Assembly (NCBI GenBank): GCA_016709155.1
Contig: JADJEI010000001.1
Coordinates: forward strand, 868,001-932,000
Reading direction: 5' to 3'
Source: Ignavibacteriales bacterium
GTDB lineage: Bacteria > Bacteroidota > Ignavibacteria > Ignavibacteriales > Ignavibacteriaceae
DNA: 64,000 nt
Each line of letters opens with the position of its first letter. Position 1 is the stretch's first letter. The notes beneath the pieces are model-generated. The model was not told the DNA's origin. It did no database searches and was given only the letters and a program-made list of their open reading frames with translations. The translations under genes were made by a program, and so were the position numbers. Positions 7,793-15,991 of the stretch are shown here, piece by piece.

Positions 7793-9031
7793 GTGAATAT
7801 AAAAATTAAGAGTGCTGAAGTATTAGAAGAAATATTAAAGGATTTTTTCTCATCCCGTGATATTAATGAGTTTAAAAAAAGTTTTTTAAGCCCCTCTCCA
7901 AAAAAATCCAGGCAATCATCGGAATCAGTTTCTGAAGGAAAAGTGCAATTAAATTTTGAGCTTCCGACAGATTTTAATCTGATTACACAAATTGACTTGC
8001 TAATTACATTTTCTGCCGATAAACTTCCCAAAATAAAATTTCTTGAACTTTTACTTTTTCTCAGCCACACCACCGGTTCCGCAGGCGAGTTTGCGACTGC
8101 TATTGATCTTAACAAAAAGATTATCAAGCAAACAAAAAACGACTCACTTCTAAAAAATATTGCTGCCAATGCATATCTCTTCCTTGGGGAAATTTATAGC
8201 CGTCAGGCACAGTGGGAAGAAAGCTTTGCCAGCATAAAGAAAGCCTATTCGCTTTTCAAAGAGTTAAACGATTCTAAGGGTTGTGCAAACTCAGAAAATC
8301 TTTTAGGAACTATCTACGGCGATATGGGTAACCTGAAAAAGGCAGTTGCACATTTTGAAAGTGGCATTGCGTACCTGGATGAGAGCGTTGATATTTCATT
8401 GACTGGAAAAATTGAAATCAATCTCGGCATAATTAATAATATTCAGGGAAATTATCACTCTGCTTTATCTTATTTAAAACGAGCTTTGGTAAATTTCCAG
8501 AAGATTTCTGAGCCGGGTAGAATAGCTGAAATAAGACATAATATGGGAATGGTTTTTATTAAACAAGCTGATTACAATTCAGCATTGGTTGAATTTGATC
8601 ATGCCTTGGAGATAGCCATTAAAGGGAGTTTTGCTCAGACAATCGGAATTACTTATTTAAGTAAAGCTTATGTTTTTACTTTGATGAGAGATTTTAGACT
8701 TAGTGAAGCCTACTTGAATAAAGCGATGGAAATCTCTTATAAAATAAACGACAGACTTTCAATTGCTGAGGTTTATAAAGTTAGAGGCATTATTCAAAGA
8801 GAAAATAGAAACTTCGACACTGCCGAAAATTTCCTCCTAACTTCGTTAAGAATAAATAAAGAATTGGATAACAAACTTAACGAAGCAGAAACGCAAACTG
8901 AACTTGGTATCCTCTATAAACTAACTAAAAAGAATAAACAAAGTAAGCAGGCTTTTAGTCAAGCATTTGAGTACTACCAGAAAATTGGAGCTGCTAACGA
9001 AATTAATAAGATCCAGGAATTGTTCACATAA
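7793..9031 (+). CDS. Tetratricopeptide-repeat protein
   Basis: A 412-residue soluble protein. From about residue 115 to the end it is built of TPR-like helical pairs of 34-40 residues, with motifs such as ANSENLLGTIYGDMG, EINLGIINNIQGNY and EIRHNMGMVFIKQADY. The N-terminal 100 residues are not recognisable. This layout is like scaffold or signalling proteins of the Rap/LGN style, but no kinase, cyclase or DNA-binding domain is present. The start is GTG: no ATG occurs in frame after the upstream stop and the ribosome site is weak. The gene stands alone. Confidence 0.8.
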   Translation: MNIKIKSAEVLEEILKDFFSSRDINEFKKSFLSPSPKKSRQSSESVSEGKVQLNFELPTDFNLITQIDLLITFSADKLPKIKFLELLLFLSHTTGSAGEFATAIDLNKKIIKQTKNDSLLKNIAANAYLFLGEIYSRQAQWEESFASIKKAYSLFKELNDSKGCANSENLLGTIYGDMGNLKKAVAHFESGIAYLDESVDISLTGKIEINLGIINNIQGNYHSALSYLKRALVNFQKISEPGRIAEIRHNMGMVFIKQADYNSALVEFDHALEIAIKGSFAQTIGITYLSKAYVFTLMRDFRLSEAYLNKAMEISYKINDRLSIAEVYKVRGIIQRENRNFDTAENFLLTSLRINKELDNKLNEAETQTELGILYKLTKKNKQSKQAFSQAFEYYQKIGAANEINKIQELFT

Positions 9032-9128
9032 AGGTTTTCTGCATTTTTACTGCTGTTGAAAATTTTATCACTGTTCGATTATTAAGCAATGATTAACTGA
9101 TACTTCCATGGACGACTTTTATTATTAG

Positions 9129-9166
9129 AAAATAGGCTGAATGAGATTTACAATTCAGCCTATTCT
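9129..9166. terminator. Bidirectional hairpin terminator between convergent genes
   Basis: AATAGGCTGAAT (9131-9142) is the exact inverse of ATTCAGCCTATT (9153-9164). The hairpin lies between the TPR gene and the minus-strand YIP1-like gene. On the minus strand it is followed by TTTTCT. Confidence 0.75.
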
Positions 9167-9211
9167 AATTAACAATTCACTAATATTCCAAGTATTCAAA
9201 AAGTAATGAAG

Positions 9212-9823
9212 CTAATTTCCGAGATTGAAATTTTTTAACCCATCTAATCCCACGCTTGGCAAAGCTACTGCCGCTACAATCATTCCAATAACAAAATAAA
9301 CCACAACAGCAATTATAATAACTACGATTAAGTAACCGGCAAGTTTATCCTGCGGCGTGTCTTTAACAATTTTCAATCCAAGATACATTAGATAAAGTGA
9401 ATACAAACCGAGGATACCAAGAATACCAAGTACAGGAATAATGCTAAAAATACCTGCTATCCAGGCTGCCGTATATGAATAAACTGCTACCTTCAGTGAA
9501 GCGATCATATTTTTTGTTGAACCAAAAGAAGGAGCAAGGGCATCTATAATAAATGCTACTACATAGATACCTACTAACGAAAGGATATAATATACCACAG
9601 CATAAATCAATCCGTTTGTAACCGGTATTTTATATGAACCCAAAAATCCCAAGTTAACCCCGATTAAAGATTGACCAATGAAAGTAGCAACTACAGGAAT
9701 TAGCGCAAAGATCATTGCGTACTTTGTGAATAATTCACCAACTGAAGCTGCTTCATTTTTAATAACTTCCCACTCTGTTTTTGGTGTCATTAAAATATTT
9801 TTAGCGCGTTCAACTAAGCTCAT
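9212..9823 (-). CDS. YIP1-family integral membrane protein
   Basis: A 203-residue protein with a short cytoplasmic N-terminus (ERAKNILMTPKTEWEVI, a pattern common in bacterial Yip1-domain proteins) followed by about five membrane helices. The bacterial members have no established function. It lies 33 bases downstream of a lipoprotein gene on the same strand, so the two may be co-transcribed. AGGAG lies a few bases before the ATG. Confidence 0.75.
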   Translation of the reverse strand: MSLVERAKNILMTPKTEWEVIKNEAASVGELFTKYAMIFALIPVVATFIGQSLIGVNLGFLGSYKIPVTNGLIYAVVYYILSLVGIYVVAFIIDALAPSFGSTKNMIASLKVAVYSYTAAWIAGIFSIIPVLGILGILGLYSLYLMYLGLKIVKDTPQDKLAGYLIVVIIIAVVVYFVIGMIVAAVALPSVGLDGLKNFNLGN

Positions 9824-9856
9824 ATCATTCTCCTAAAATAAATTGTAAATAATTAA

Positions 9857-10510
9857 TTATTGAATTCCAAAGTTTTTCCACGACTCAAGTTTGCTTAAAC
9901 CTATTTGACCGAGAGCGCTTTTCAACTCTTCCATCGTAATATTATTGCCGCTTGCTTCAACAATAAAACGAGAGGAAACAAGCACCTGCAGTTTGCCATA
10001 CTTACCTTCGTTGTTGTACTCTTCGTAAGCTTTGTAGCCTGAAAAATTTGTTGTCTTTTCGTAGCCGGAATCAGTTTCGCGGTCAAATTCTCCCATCGCC
10101 CAACCGTAGGCTGCCATTTGCGTTAGTCCGCTCATATTGCCCATATCGGTTATATTTATGTCAAAACTTTTTGATCCATCTTCAGAACTATAATCAGCTT
10201 CAGCGTGTGATATATTCATATTGAAAGCCGCAGTCTTTTCTCCCGATGAATTCGTACGTTTCATTCCATTTATACTTTCAGGGTACAATGCTTTTAGTTC
10301 TCTGAAATCCACAGGCTCAACTTTTTTTCCTTCCGTCAAATTCTCGCCCATTTGTTTCATCTTTTCAGCGTAGGCTTCGGGACTGTTTTCGTCAACTTGC
10401 TCGTTTGAATTCCCCTCTTTATCTGCTACTTTTTCTTCGCCGCTTTTTCCGCAGCTCCAAAAAATTAGTGTTAATGAAATAAACAATATGTAAAGAACTC
10501 TTTGCGTCAT
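9857..10510 (-). CDS. Uncharacterised lipoprotein
   Basis: A 217-residue protein with a lipoprotein signal peptide: a hydrophobic stretch to residue 18 and lipobox FWSCG with Cys20. An acidic, Glu/Asn-rich linker follows (about residues 21-50). The rest is a mixed alpha/beta domain with no family that I recognise. GGAGG lies just upstream of the ATG. It is followed by the YIP1-like gene, so both may act at the envelope. Confidence 0.7.
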   Translation of the reverse strand: MTQRVLYILFISLTLIFWSCGKSGEEKVADKEGNSNEQVDENSPEAYAEKMKQMGENLTEGKKVEPVDFRELKALYPESINGMKRTNSSGEKTAAFNMNISHAEADYSSEDGSKSFDINITDMGNMSGLTQMAAYGWAMGEFDRETDSGYEKTTNFSGYKAYEEYNNEGKYGKLQVLVSSRFIVEASGNNITMEELKSALGQIGLSKLESWKNFGIQ

Positions 10511-10904
10511 ATGGCCTCCGGATTAGTTATAGTTTGTTAATTGATGATTTAGTTGTTGATTGGAATTGATTTCACGAAAGATGAAATTAAGATGTGAGGA
10601 ATATTTTTCCGAAACGAATTTACTCATAGAATATCTTTCTATTGTTAAAATTAATACGCCGGATAAAGATCAATCAAAACTTAACAAGGCTTGACTTTAC
10701 AAACAAAAGATAAAATAAATTTTGATATTTTTTTTCCGCTGAATTTTGTCTGTTCGTGACACATTTATAACTGTATAATTTGCATTCAGCACCAAACCAA
10801 TTTTTTTTTAATAGATTTTTATTTTCAATCGCTTGTTAATTCTAACTAATAAAATTAATTTTAATTATAGAAACATAGTTCATAATAAAAACAAAGGGAC
10901 GATT
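10511..10904. other. Intergenic region between divergent genes
   Basis: About 390 AT-rich bases without a gene. A TATAAT hexamer at 10774-10779 could be a -10 element for the VOC gene, though no good -35 box sits at the usual distance. Nothing else stands out. Confidence 0.35.
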
Positions 10905-11255
10905 ATGCACAGTTCTCTCATCGCACATTTGGAAATTCCTTCAACCGATCTTGATAAATCAAAAGAATTTTACAACAAAGTATTTGGTTGGGATTTTAAA
11001 CCATTTGGAAAAGGGTATTTGCTTTTCAATAATCACAAAGGAATAATGGTTGGCATACGCAGTGTCGAAAAAGTTTTTAAAGGTGATTCAACCGTATTTC
11101 ATATTAATGTTGAGAACATTGAATCAATCTTAGCCAAAGCTGAGAAGGCGGGTGGAAGTATCAAACGCGGAAAAACAGTTATCCCCGCAATGGGCTGGTA
11201 CGCTTTGATTTATGATATTGATGGTAATACGATTGGATTATTTCAGAAGAATTGA
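10905..11255 (+). CDS. VOC-superfamily (glyoxalase/bleomycin-resistance fold) protein
   Basis: A 116-residue single-domain protein. IAHLEIPSTDLDKSKEFYNKVFGWDF at the N-terminus and GWYALIYDIDGNTIGLFQ at the C-terminus are hallmarks of the beta-alpha-beta-beta-beta units of the VOC fold. The enzymatic reaction cannot be predicted. I chose the ATG at 10905, which has AAAGGGA upstream, over in-frame codons 72 bases earlier. It stands alone and converges on the OsmC gene. Confidence 0.85.
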   Translation: MHSSLIAHLEIPSTDLDKSKEFYNKVFGWDFKPFGKGYLLFNNHKGIMVGIRSVEKVFKGDSTVFHINVENIESILAKAEKAGGSIKRGKTVIPAMGWYALIYDIDGNTIGLFQKN

Positions 11256-11282
11256 TTTTTATTTGAGGAAGCAGAAAGATTA

Positions 11283-11313
11283 CTAAAAAAGTGGGAAGGG
11301 CAAACCCTTCCCT
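11283..11313 (-). terminator. Rho-independent terminator of the OsmC gene
   Basis: GGGAAGGG (11293-11300) and CCCTTCCC (11305-11312) form a strong stem. Read on the minus strand it is followed by a T6 run, so it ends the OsmC-family transcript and may also stop the opposing VOC transcript. Confidence 0.85.
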
Positions 11314-11316
11314 TGC

Positions 11317-11745
11317 TTAATTTGACTCAATTATTTTAAACGAATGAGTTAGCTCTAAAGCCTTACGCAACATTGCCGAAACGCTGCAATATTTTGTCTG
11401 CGATAAATCAATAGCTCGTTCAACATCTTTTTCCGAAATATTTTTTCCATAAAAAACATATTCAATATGAATTTTTGTGTAAACCTGCGGATGTTCATCA
11501 GCCATTTCTGCTGAAATATTCATTTCGAATTTATCAAGCTGAACTTTCTTTTTCTGAAGTATGCTTGCAACATCACTTCCTGAACAACCACCAAGTGAAA
11601 GTAATATTAATTCCTTCGGTCGAATGCCTGCGTTGCTTCCTCCAAAATCCTCCGGTCCATCCATCGTAACCCAATGATTAGAATCGGTTTTACCAACGAA
11701 AGTAATTCCTTTTACCTGCTGAACAAATGCTTTTTTTGTTGACAT
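11317..11745 (-). CDS. OsmC/Ohr-family protein
   Basis: A 142-residue protein of the OsmC family, which includes thiol peroxidases that detoxify organic hydroperoxides. The two redox cysteines are visible at Cys54 (LGGCSGSD) and Cys120 (TKYCSV). The first cysteine context fits the YhfA/OsmC-like subgroup better than Ohr. I start at the ATG at 11745, with AAGGAAAAT just upstream, rather than 51 bases earlier where no ribosome site is present. Confidence 0.88.
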   Translation of the reverse strand: MSTKKAFVQQVKGITFVGKTDSNHWVTMDGPEDFGGSNAGIRPKELILLSLGGCSGSDVASILQKKKVQLDKFEMNISAEMADEHPQVYTKIHIEYVFYGKNISEKDVERAIDLSQTKYCSVSAMLRKALELTHSFKIIESN

Positions 11746-11941
11746 ATTTTCCTTTTTTTTATTTCGTAAGATGTTTGTTTTTCTTACAAGATTCAAATTA
11801 TGTTTGTTATAGAATATTTGCAGAATTAGTTAAATAAAATTGTTTTTAGTTCAGAATTACTTTTTGAAATGAATAACTATTTGATTTACTTTTAATATAG
11901 AGTTAAGATTTTATTAAGTAAAATTTATTCGGAGAAACAAA

Positions 11942-12409
11942 ATGATAATAAAACAAAACCACCCAGCTTTAATTTTACTCTATCTCATTGCTTTCTTTTA
12001 TTTTTTCTCTCCTCAACTTTCAGCCCAAAACGAAAAGAAAATTATATCCACAATCGAAGCGCCAAAGCCGGTTGGACCATATTCACAAGCTGTCGAAGTT
12101 GGCGATATGCTTTTTATTTCGGGACAAATTCCACTTGATGCTTCCACCGATAAACTTGTTGAAGGTGGTATCGGTGTACAAACTTTACAAGTGTTGAAAA
12201 ATATTGAAGCGATACTTTTAGCTGCAGGTTACACAAAAGAAAATATCGTGCAGTGCCAGGTTTACCTTTCTGACTTGAGTTTGTACCCGACCATGAATAA
12301 TGTTTACGAAAATTTTTTTGTTGAAAACTTTCCCGCCCGTTCAGTTATCGAAGTAAAAAAATTACCCCGCGATGTTCTAATTGAAATTATGGCAACTGCT
12401 AAAAAATAA
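11942..12409 (+). CDS. Exported RidA-family enamine/imine deaminase
   Basis: A 155-residue RidA (YjgF/YER057c/UK114) protein. The family hydrolyses reactive enamines and imines released by PLP enzymes. Family motifs GPYSQA, LFISGQIP and PARSVIEV are all present; Arg133 matches the catalytic arginine. Unusually, residues 1-29 form a signal peptide ending LSAQN, so the protein should act outside the cytoplasm. It is followed 26 bases later by a Tat-exported PLP-dependent enzyme, an arrangement that makes functional sense. Confidence 0.9.
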   Translation: MIIKQNHPALILLYLIAFFYFFSPQLSAQNEKKIISTIEAPKPVGPYSQAVEVGDMLFISGQIPLDASTDKLVEGGIGVQTLQVLKNIEAILLAAGYTKENIVQCQVYLSDLSLYPTMNNVYENFFVENFPARSVIEVKKLPRDVLIEIMATAKK

Positions 12410-12435
12410 TTTTACATTAATCTAAAAGGTCAACA

Positions 12436-13746
12436 ATGCCAACACGCCGCAAATTTATTAACCAATTTGCTATTGCCGGAACAGGTGCGCTAATGCTGCT
12501 AAAATTCGATGCACTCGCAAGAGCAAATGACGCTGTTCTCAATATGCCACCTCAGATCTCCCCTTCCCTTACAGCATCAGATGAGGATTTCTGGGGACGC
12601 ATTCAATCTGCTTTTGAAATTGATAGATCAATTATAAACCTAAATAATGGAGGAGTATCGCCTTCACCTGCTTCGGTTAGTAATGCTTTGAAGCAATACA
12701 TTGATTATTCAAACAAAGGTCCGTCTTATTTTATGTGGCGTCACCTCGAACCAAATATTGAGTTAGTTCGTGAAAAACTTGCTAAGACTTTTAACGTTGA
12801 TAAGGAGGAGGTTGCTATTACCCGGAATGCAAGTGAATCACTCGAAAATGTTCAGCTCGGAATTCCAATGAATGCCGGAGATGAAGTAATTACAACAACT
12901 CAGGATTACCCTCGAATGCTTACAACCTGGCAGCAAAGAGTGCGGCGCGAAAATATTGTAATTAAAAAAGTCTCATATAAAATTCCCACAAATAGTTTTG
13001 ATGAACTTCTAACTAAAATTGAAAAAGAAATTACTCCCCGAACAAAAGTTATTCACGTAAGCCATACAATCTTTTTAACTGGACAAATTATTCCTGTTAA
13101 AGAAATCAGTGCGATTGCCCACAAGCACGGCGTTTTATTAATTTGCGATGGGGCGCATTCTTTCAATCATTTTCCATACAAGCAAAGTGATTTAGACTGT
13201 GATTTCTTCGGTACAAGTCTGCACAAATGGACTTATGCCCCAATCGGAACCGGATTTCTTTATGTCAGAAAAGAGTTGATAAAAAATATCTGGTCGCTGT
13301 TTGCTTCAGATGAAAAGCAAGAAAACGACATTAGAAAATTTGAAGAGATTGGAACTCACCCCGCAGCCAATCATAATGCCATCGCTGAAGCATTAGCTTT
13401 TAACGAAACCATCGGCATTGAAAGAAAAGCAGAACGGTTTCGTTATCTTCACAGCATCTGGATTAATCGTTTAAGAAAATACGAGAATGTAAAATTCCTT
13501 GTAAATATTGATGATCCAAATCAATATTGCGGAATTGTGAATGTACATTTTGAAGGTACTGATCCGGTGAAAGTCGTAAATCATCTTTTAGATAAACACA
13601 AAATTTTTACAGTCGCCATAGTTCATGATGAGTTTAAAGGAATTCGAGTTACTCCAAACGTTTACACACTTGTTTCTGAAATGGAAATCTTTGCTGATGC
13701 AATGGAAAAAATAGCAAGGGGTGAGGTAAAAGATTTGGAAGAATAA
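12436..13746 (+). CDS. Tat-exported class V aminotransferase-fold PLP enzyme
   Basis: A 436-residue fold-type I PLP enzyme of the class V/isopenicillin-N-epimerase-like group. Lys264 in SLHKWTYAP should bind PLP, and Asp238 in CDGAHS should contact the pyridine nitrogen. The N-terminus carries a twin-arginine signal (TRRKFINQF plus a hydrophobic stretch to about residue 30), fitting export of a folded cofactor-loaded enzyme. It is preceded by an exported RidA, which would remove its reactive imine by-products. Substrate unknown; racemase, lyase and transaminase activities are all possible. Confidence 0.88.
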   Translation: MPTRRKFINQFAIAGTGALMLLKFDALARANDAVLNMPPQISPSLTASDEDFWGRIQSAFEIDRSIINLNNGGVSPSPASVSNALKQYIDYSNKGPSYFMWRHLEPNIELVREKLAKTFNVDKEEVAITRNASESLENVQLGIPMNAGDEVITTTQDYPRMLTTWQQRVRRENIVIKKVSYKIPTNSFDELLTKIEKEITPRTKVIHVSHTIFLTGQIIPVKEISAIAHKHGVLLICDGAHSFNHFPYKQSDLDCDFFGTSLHKWTYAPIGTGFLYVRKELIKNIWSLFASDEKQENDIRKFEEIGTHPAANHNAIAEALAFNETIGIERKAERFRYLHSIWINRLRKYENVKFLVNIDDPNQYCGIVNVHFEGTDPVKVVNHLLDKHKIFTVAIVHDEFKGIRVTPNVYTLVSEMEIFADAMEKIARGEVKDLEE

Positions 13747-13755
13747 TCTAAGTTA

Positions 13756-14391
13756 TCAATTTCCTAAAATATCCTGGACAATCGGTTTCAATCCGCCAAA
13801 GAATAACTCGACGGCAATTACCATTACGATCAAACCCATTAAACGGGTAAATAATTTATTGCCGTTCTCCCCGATGAATGAGATAATTTTCCTCGCACTC
13901 AATAATATTAAATGGGTTAATCCTATTACTAAAAAAATCACAATGACAAAAGCAGTTTTCTGACTGATCATTCGCGCATCGTTCATATACACAATCGAAA
14001 CTGTGATTGCGCCCGGACCGGTGATAATAGGAATTCCGAGTGGTGTAATTGCAAAATCCTTTGCCGCTTCGAGTGATTCTTCACCATCAGATTTTATCTT
14101 TGCTAATTTGCCGCGCAGCATATCAAAGCCGCTCATAAAAAATAAAATACCGCCGACAATTCTCAATCCATTAATCGAAATATTAAAAAGATCAAAAATG
14201 AACTTGCCGCCGAAAGCAAAAAATAGTAAAACAATTAATGCAGTAGTGGTAGCTTTCAATGCTATAATGCGCGCTTGTTTGGAATTCATTTTTTCAGTCA
14301 GCGAAGTATAAACCGGTATCACACCAATCGGGTTTATCATTGTAAACAAAGTTGTAAAAGCTAAAAGGGAAAATTCAAATATTTTATCCAT
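13756..14391 (-). CDS. MarC-family integral membrane protein
   Basis: A 211-residue protein with six predicted membrane helices. MINPIGVIPVY near the N-terminus and TPLGIPIITGPGAIT in the middle are the twin signature motifs of MarC/YchE proteins. The family is widespread but has no proven substrate; the old link to multidrug resistance was withdrawn. It converges on the PLP-enzyme gene with nine bases between stops. Confidence 0.9.
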   Translation of the reverse strand: MDKIFEFSLLAFTTLFTMINPIGVIPVYTSLTEKMNSKQARIIALKATTTALIVLLFFAFGGKFIFDLFNISINGLRIVGGILFFMSGFDMLRGKLAKIKSDGEESLEAAKDFAITPLGIPIITGPGAITVSIVYMNDARMISQKTAFVIVIFLVIGLTHLILLSARKIISFIGENGNKLFTRLMGLIVMVIAVELFFGGLKPIVQDILGN

Positions 14392-14434
14392 ATTTTTTAA
14401 TCTGTGTTAATCTGCCTAATCAGTGTTACTTGCG

Positions 14435-15886
14435 TTATTGTCTTAATATTTCTTCTGCAGTAGTTTTGATTAGCTCCCAGGCTGCCTCCACGTGACTTCT
14501 TTCCTGCCTGATGCTGCCGATTGTTAATCTGATGACAAACTTACTGTTAAGTTTTGTATGGGATAAAAAGAACTTTCCCGAAGAATTAATTTTATCCAAA
14601 AGTTTGCTGTTAAGCTCATTCAATTCATCATCACTTAGATACGCGGGATTGAATCTAAAACACACCGTTGAGAAATGTACGGGCGCCATTCTTTCAAAGG
14701 TAGGGTTATCATCTATCCAGCGAGCGAACTCTTTTGCTAATTCAATGTGGTTTTTAATTCGTGATGCTAAACCATCCACTCCGAAATACCTAATTATGAA
14801 CCACAGTTTTAACGAGCGAAATCTTCTACCAAGTTGAATTCCATAATCCATCAAATTTTCAACTTCATTATCCTGATTGGTCCTTAAATATTCTGCTGAC
14901 AAACTGAAAGCACGCTTAAGCATTTCTGGTTTGCGTGTAAAATAAACACTAAGGTCTGATGGTGTAAACAACCACTTGTGCGGATTGATTACAATCGAAT
15001 CGGCTTTCTCCCACCCTTTCGAAATCCATTTCATTTCGGGAATCATTGCAGAAACGCCTGCGTAAGCAGAATCAATGTGCAACCATAAATTATATTTTTC
15101 AGCAATCTCAGCTATCTCTTCGACGGGATCAACGCTTGTGGTAGATGTTGTTCCAACAGTGGCAACGACACAAAACGGTTTCCAGCCATTTGACAAATCT
15201 TCTTTAATTGCTTCTTCAAGCTTTTTAGGAATCATTCTAAATTGATCATCAACCGGAATTTTTCTGATTCCTTCTAAACCAATTCCGAGAGTTAATGCCC
15301 CCTTATCAATTGATGAATGAGCATGTTCTGAAGCATAAAGTTTTAGTCGGGGAATATCATTTCTACCTGCCATACCTTTTTCGCGAAATTGAAAACCAAT
15401 CTGTTCACGAGCGGAGGCAATCGCATGCATAGAACTTGTGGAAGCAGTGTCATAAATTATTCCCCAATAATTTTCCGGCAGCCCGATCATTTGTCTGAAC
15501 CAATTCATCATTGCTTTTTCAAGTTCTGTAAAGGCGGGTGAAGTTATCCAGAGCATTCCGTTAACATTTAATGAAGCACTAAGAAGCTCAGCGAGAATGC
15601 CAGGCCCGCTTGAAGTGGAATTAAAGTAAGCCATAAACCCCGGATGATTCCAATGAGTTATTCCATCCATCAGGACTTTATCAATATCACTAATAATTTT
15701 TTCGAATCCTTCTCCCAGAGGTGGAGGCGAAAACGGAATACGCTGATAAATTTCGTTTGGTTTAATCCGGGATTGAACCGGATATTTTTCAATGTTAGAT
15801 AGATACTCCGCTATCCAATCAACTAATTGATAGCCATACTTGCGGAATTCTTCGGCGGACATATCACCTTGAAAATTACTTTGCAT
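14435..15886 (-). CDS. Group II pyridoxal-dependent decarboxylase (aromatic amino acid type)
   Basis: A 483-residue PLP enzyme of the aromatic-L-amino-acid/tyrosine decarboxylase group. Lys304 in VINPHKWLF binds PLP, His190 in SEHAHSSIDKG stacks on the cofactor, and Asp272 in LHIDSAYAG contacts the ring nitrogen. Length equals that of animal and plant AADC. It would convert an aromatic amino acid to an amine and CO2, but substrate choice between Tyr, Trp, DOPA or Phe is not readable. It stands alone, 43 bases upstream of marC on the same strand. Confidence 0.92.
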   Translation of the reverse strand: MQSNFQGDMSAEEFRKYGYQLVDWIAEYLSNIEKYPVQSRIKPNEIYQRIPFSPPPLGEGFEKIISDIDKVLMDGITHWNHPGFMAYFNSTSSGPGILAELLSASLNVNGMLWITSPAFTELEKAMMNWFRQMIGLPENYWGIIYDTASTSSMHAIASAREQIGFQFREKGMAGRNDIPRLKLYASEHAHSSIDKGALTLGIGLEGIRKIPVDDQFRMIPKKLEEAIKEDLSNGWKPFCVVATVGTTSTTSVDPVEEIAEIAEKYNLWLHIDSAYAGVSAMIPEMKWISKGWEKADSIVINPHKWLFTPSDLSVYFTRKPEMLKRAFSLSAEYLRTNQDNEVENLMDYGIQLGRRFRSLKLWFIIRYFGVDGLASRIKNHIELAKEFARWIDDNPTFERMAPVHFSTVCFRFNPAYLSDDELNELNSKLLDKINSSGKFFLSHTKLNSKFVIRLTIGSIRQERSHVEAAWELIKTTAEEILRQ

Positions 15887-15991
15887 AGATTTAATAAAAA
15901 ATTAAATGAACTTTTTATGCAAAGTTAAGACTTTTTTCAGTGCAATGATTTATGAATGAGTTAATAAGTTTAAAAAAGATTACACGATTGA

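Noticed and set aside
14398..14434. Repeated GTGTTAATCTG-like words between marC and the decarboxylase
   Set aside because: The segment is too short and imperfect to call an element from this window alone.
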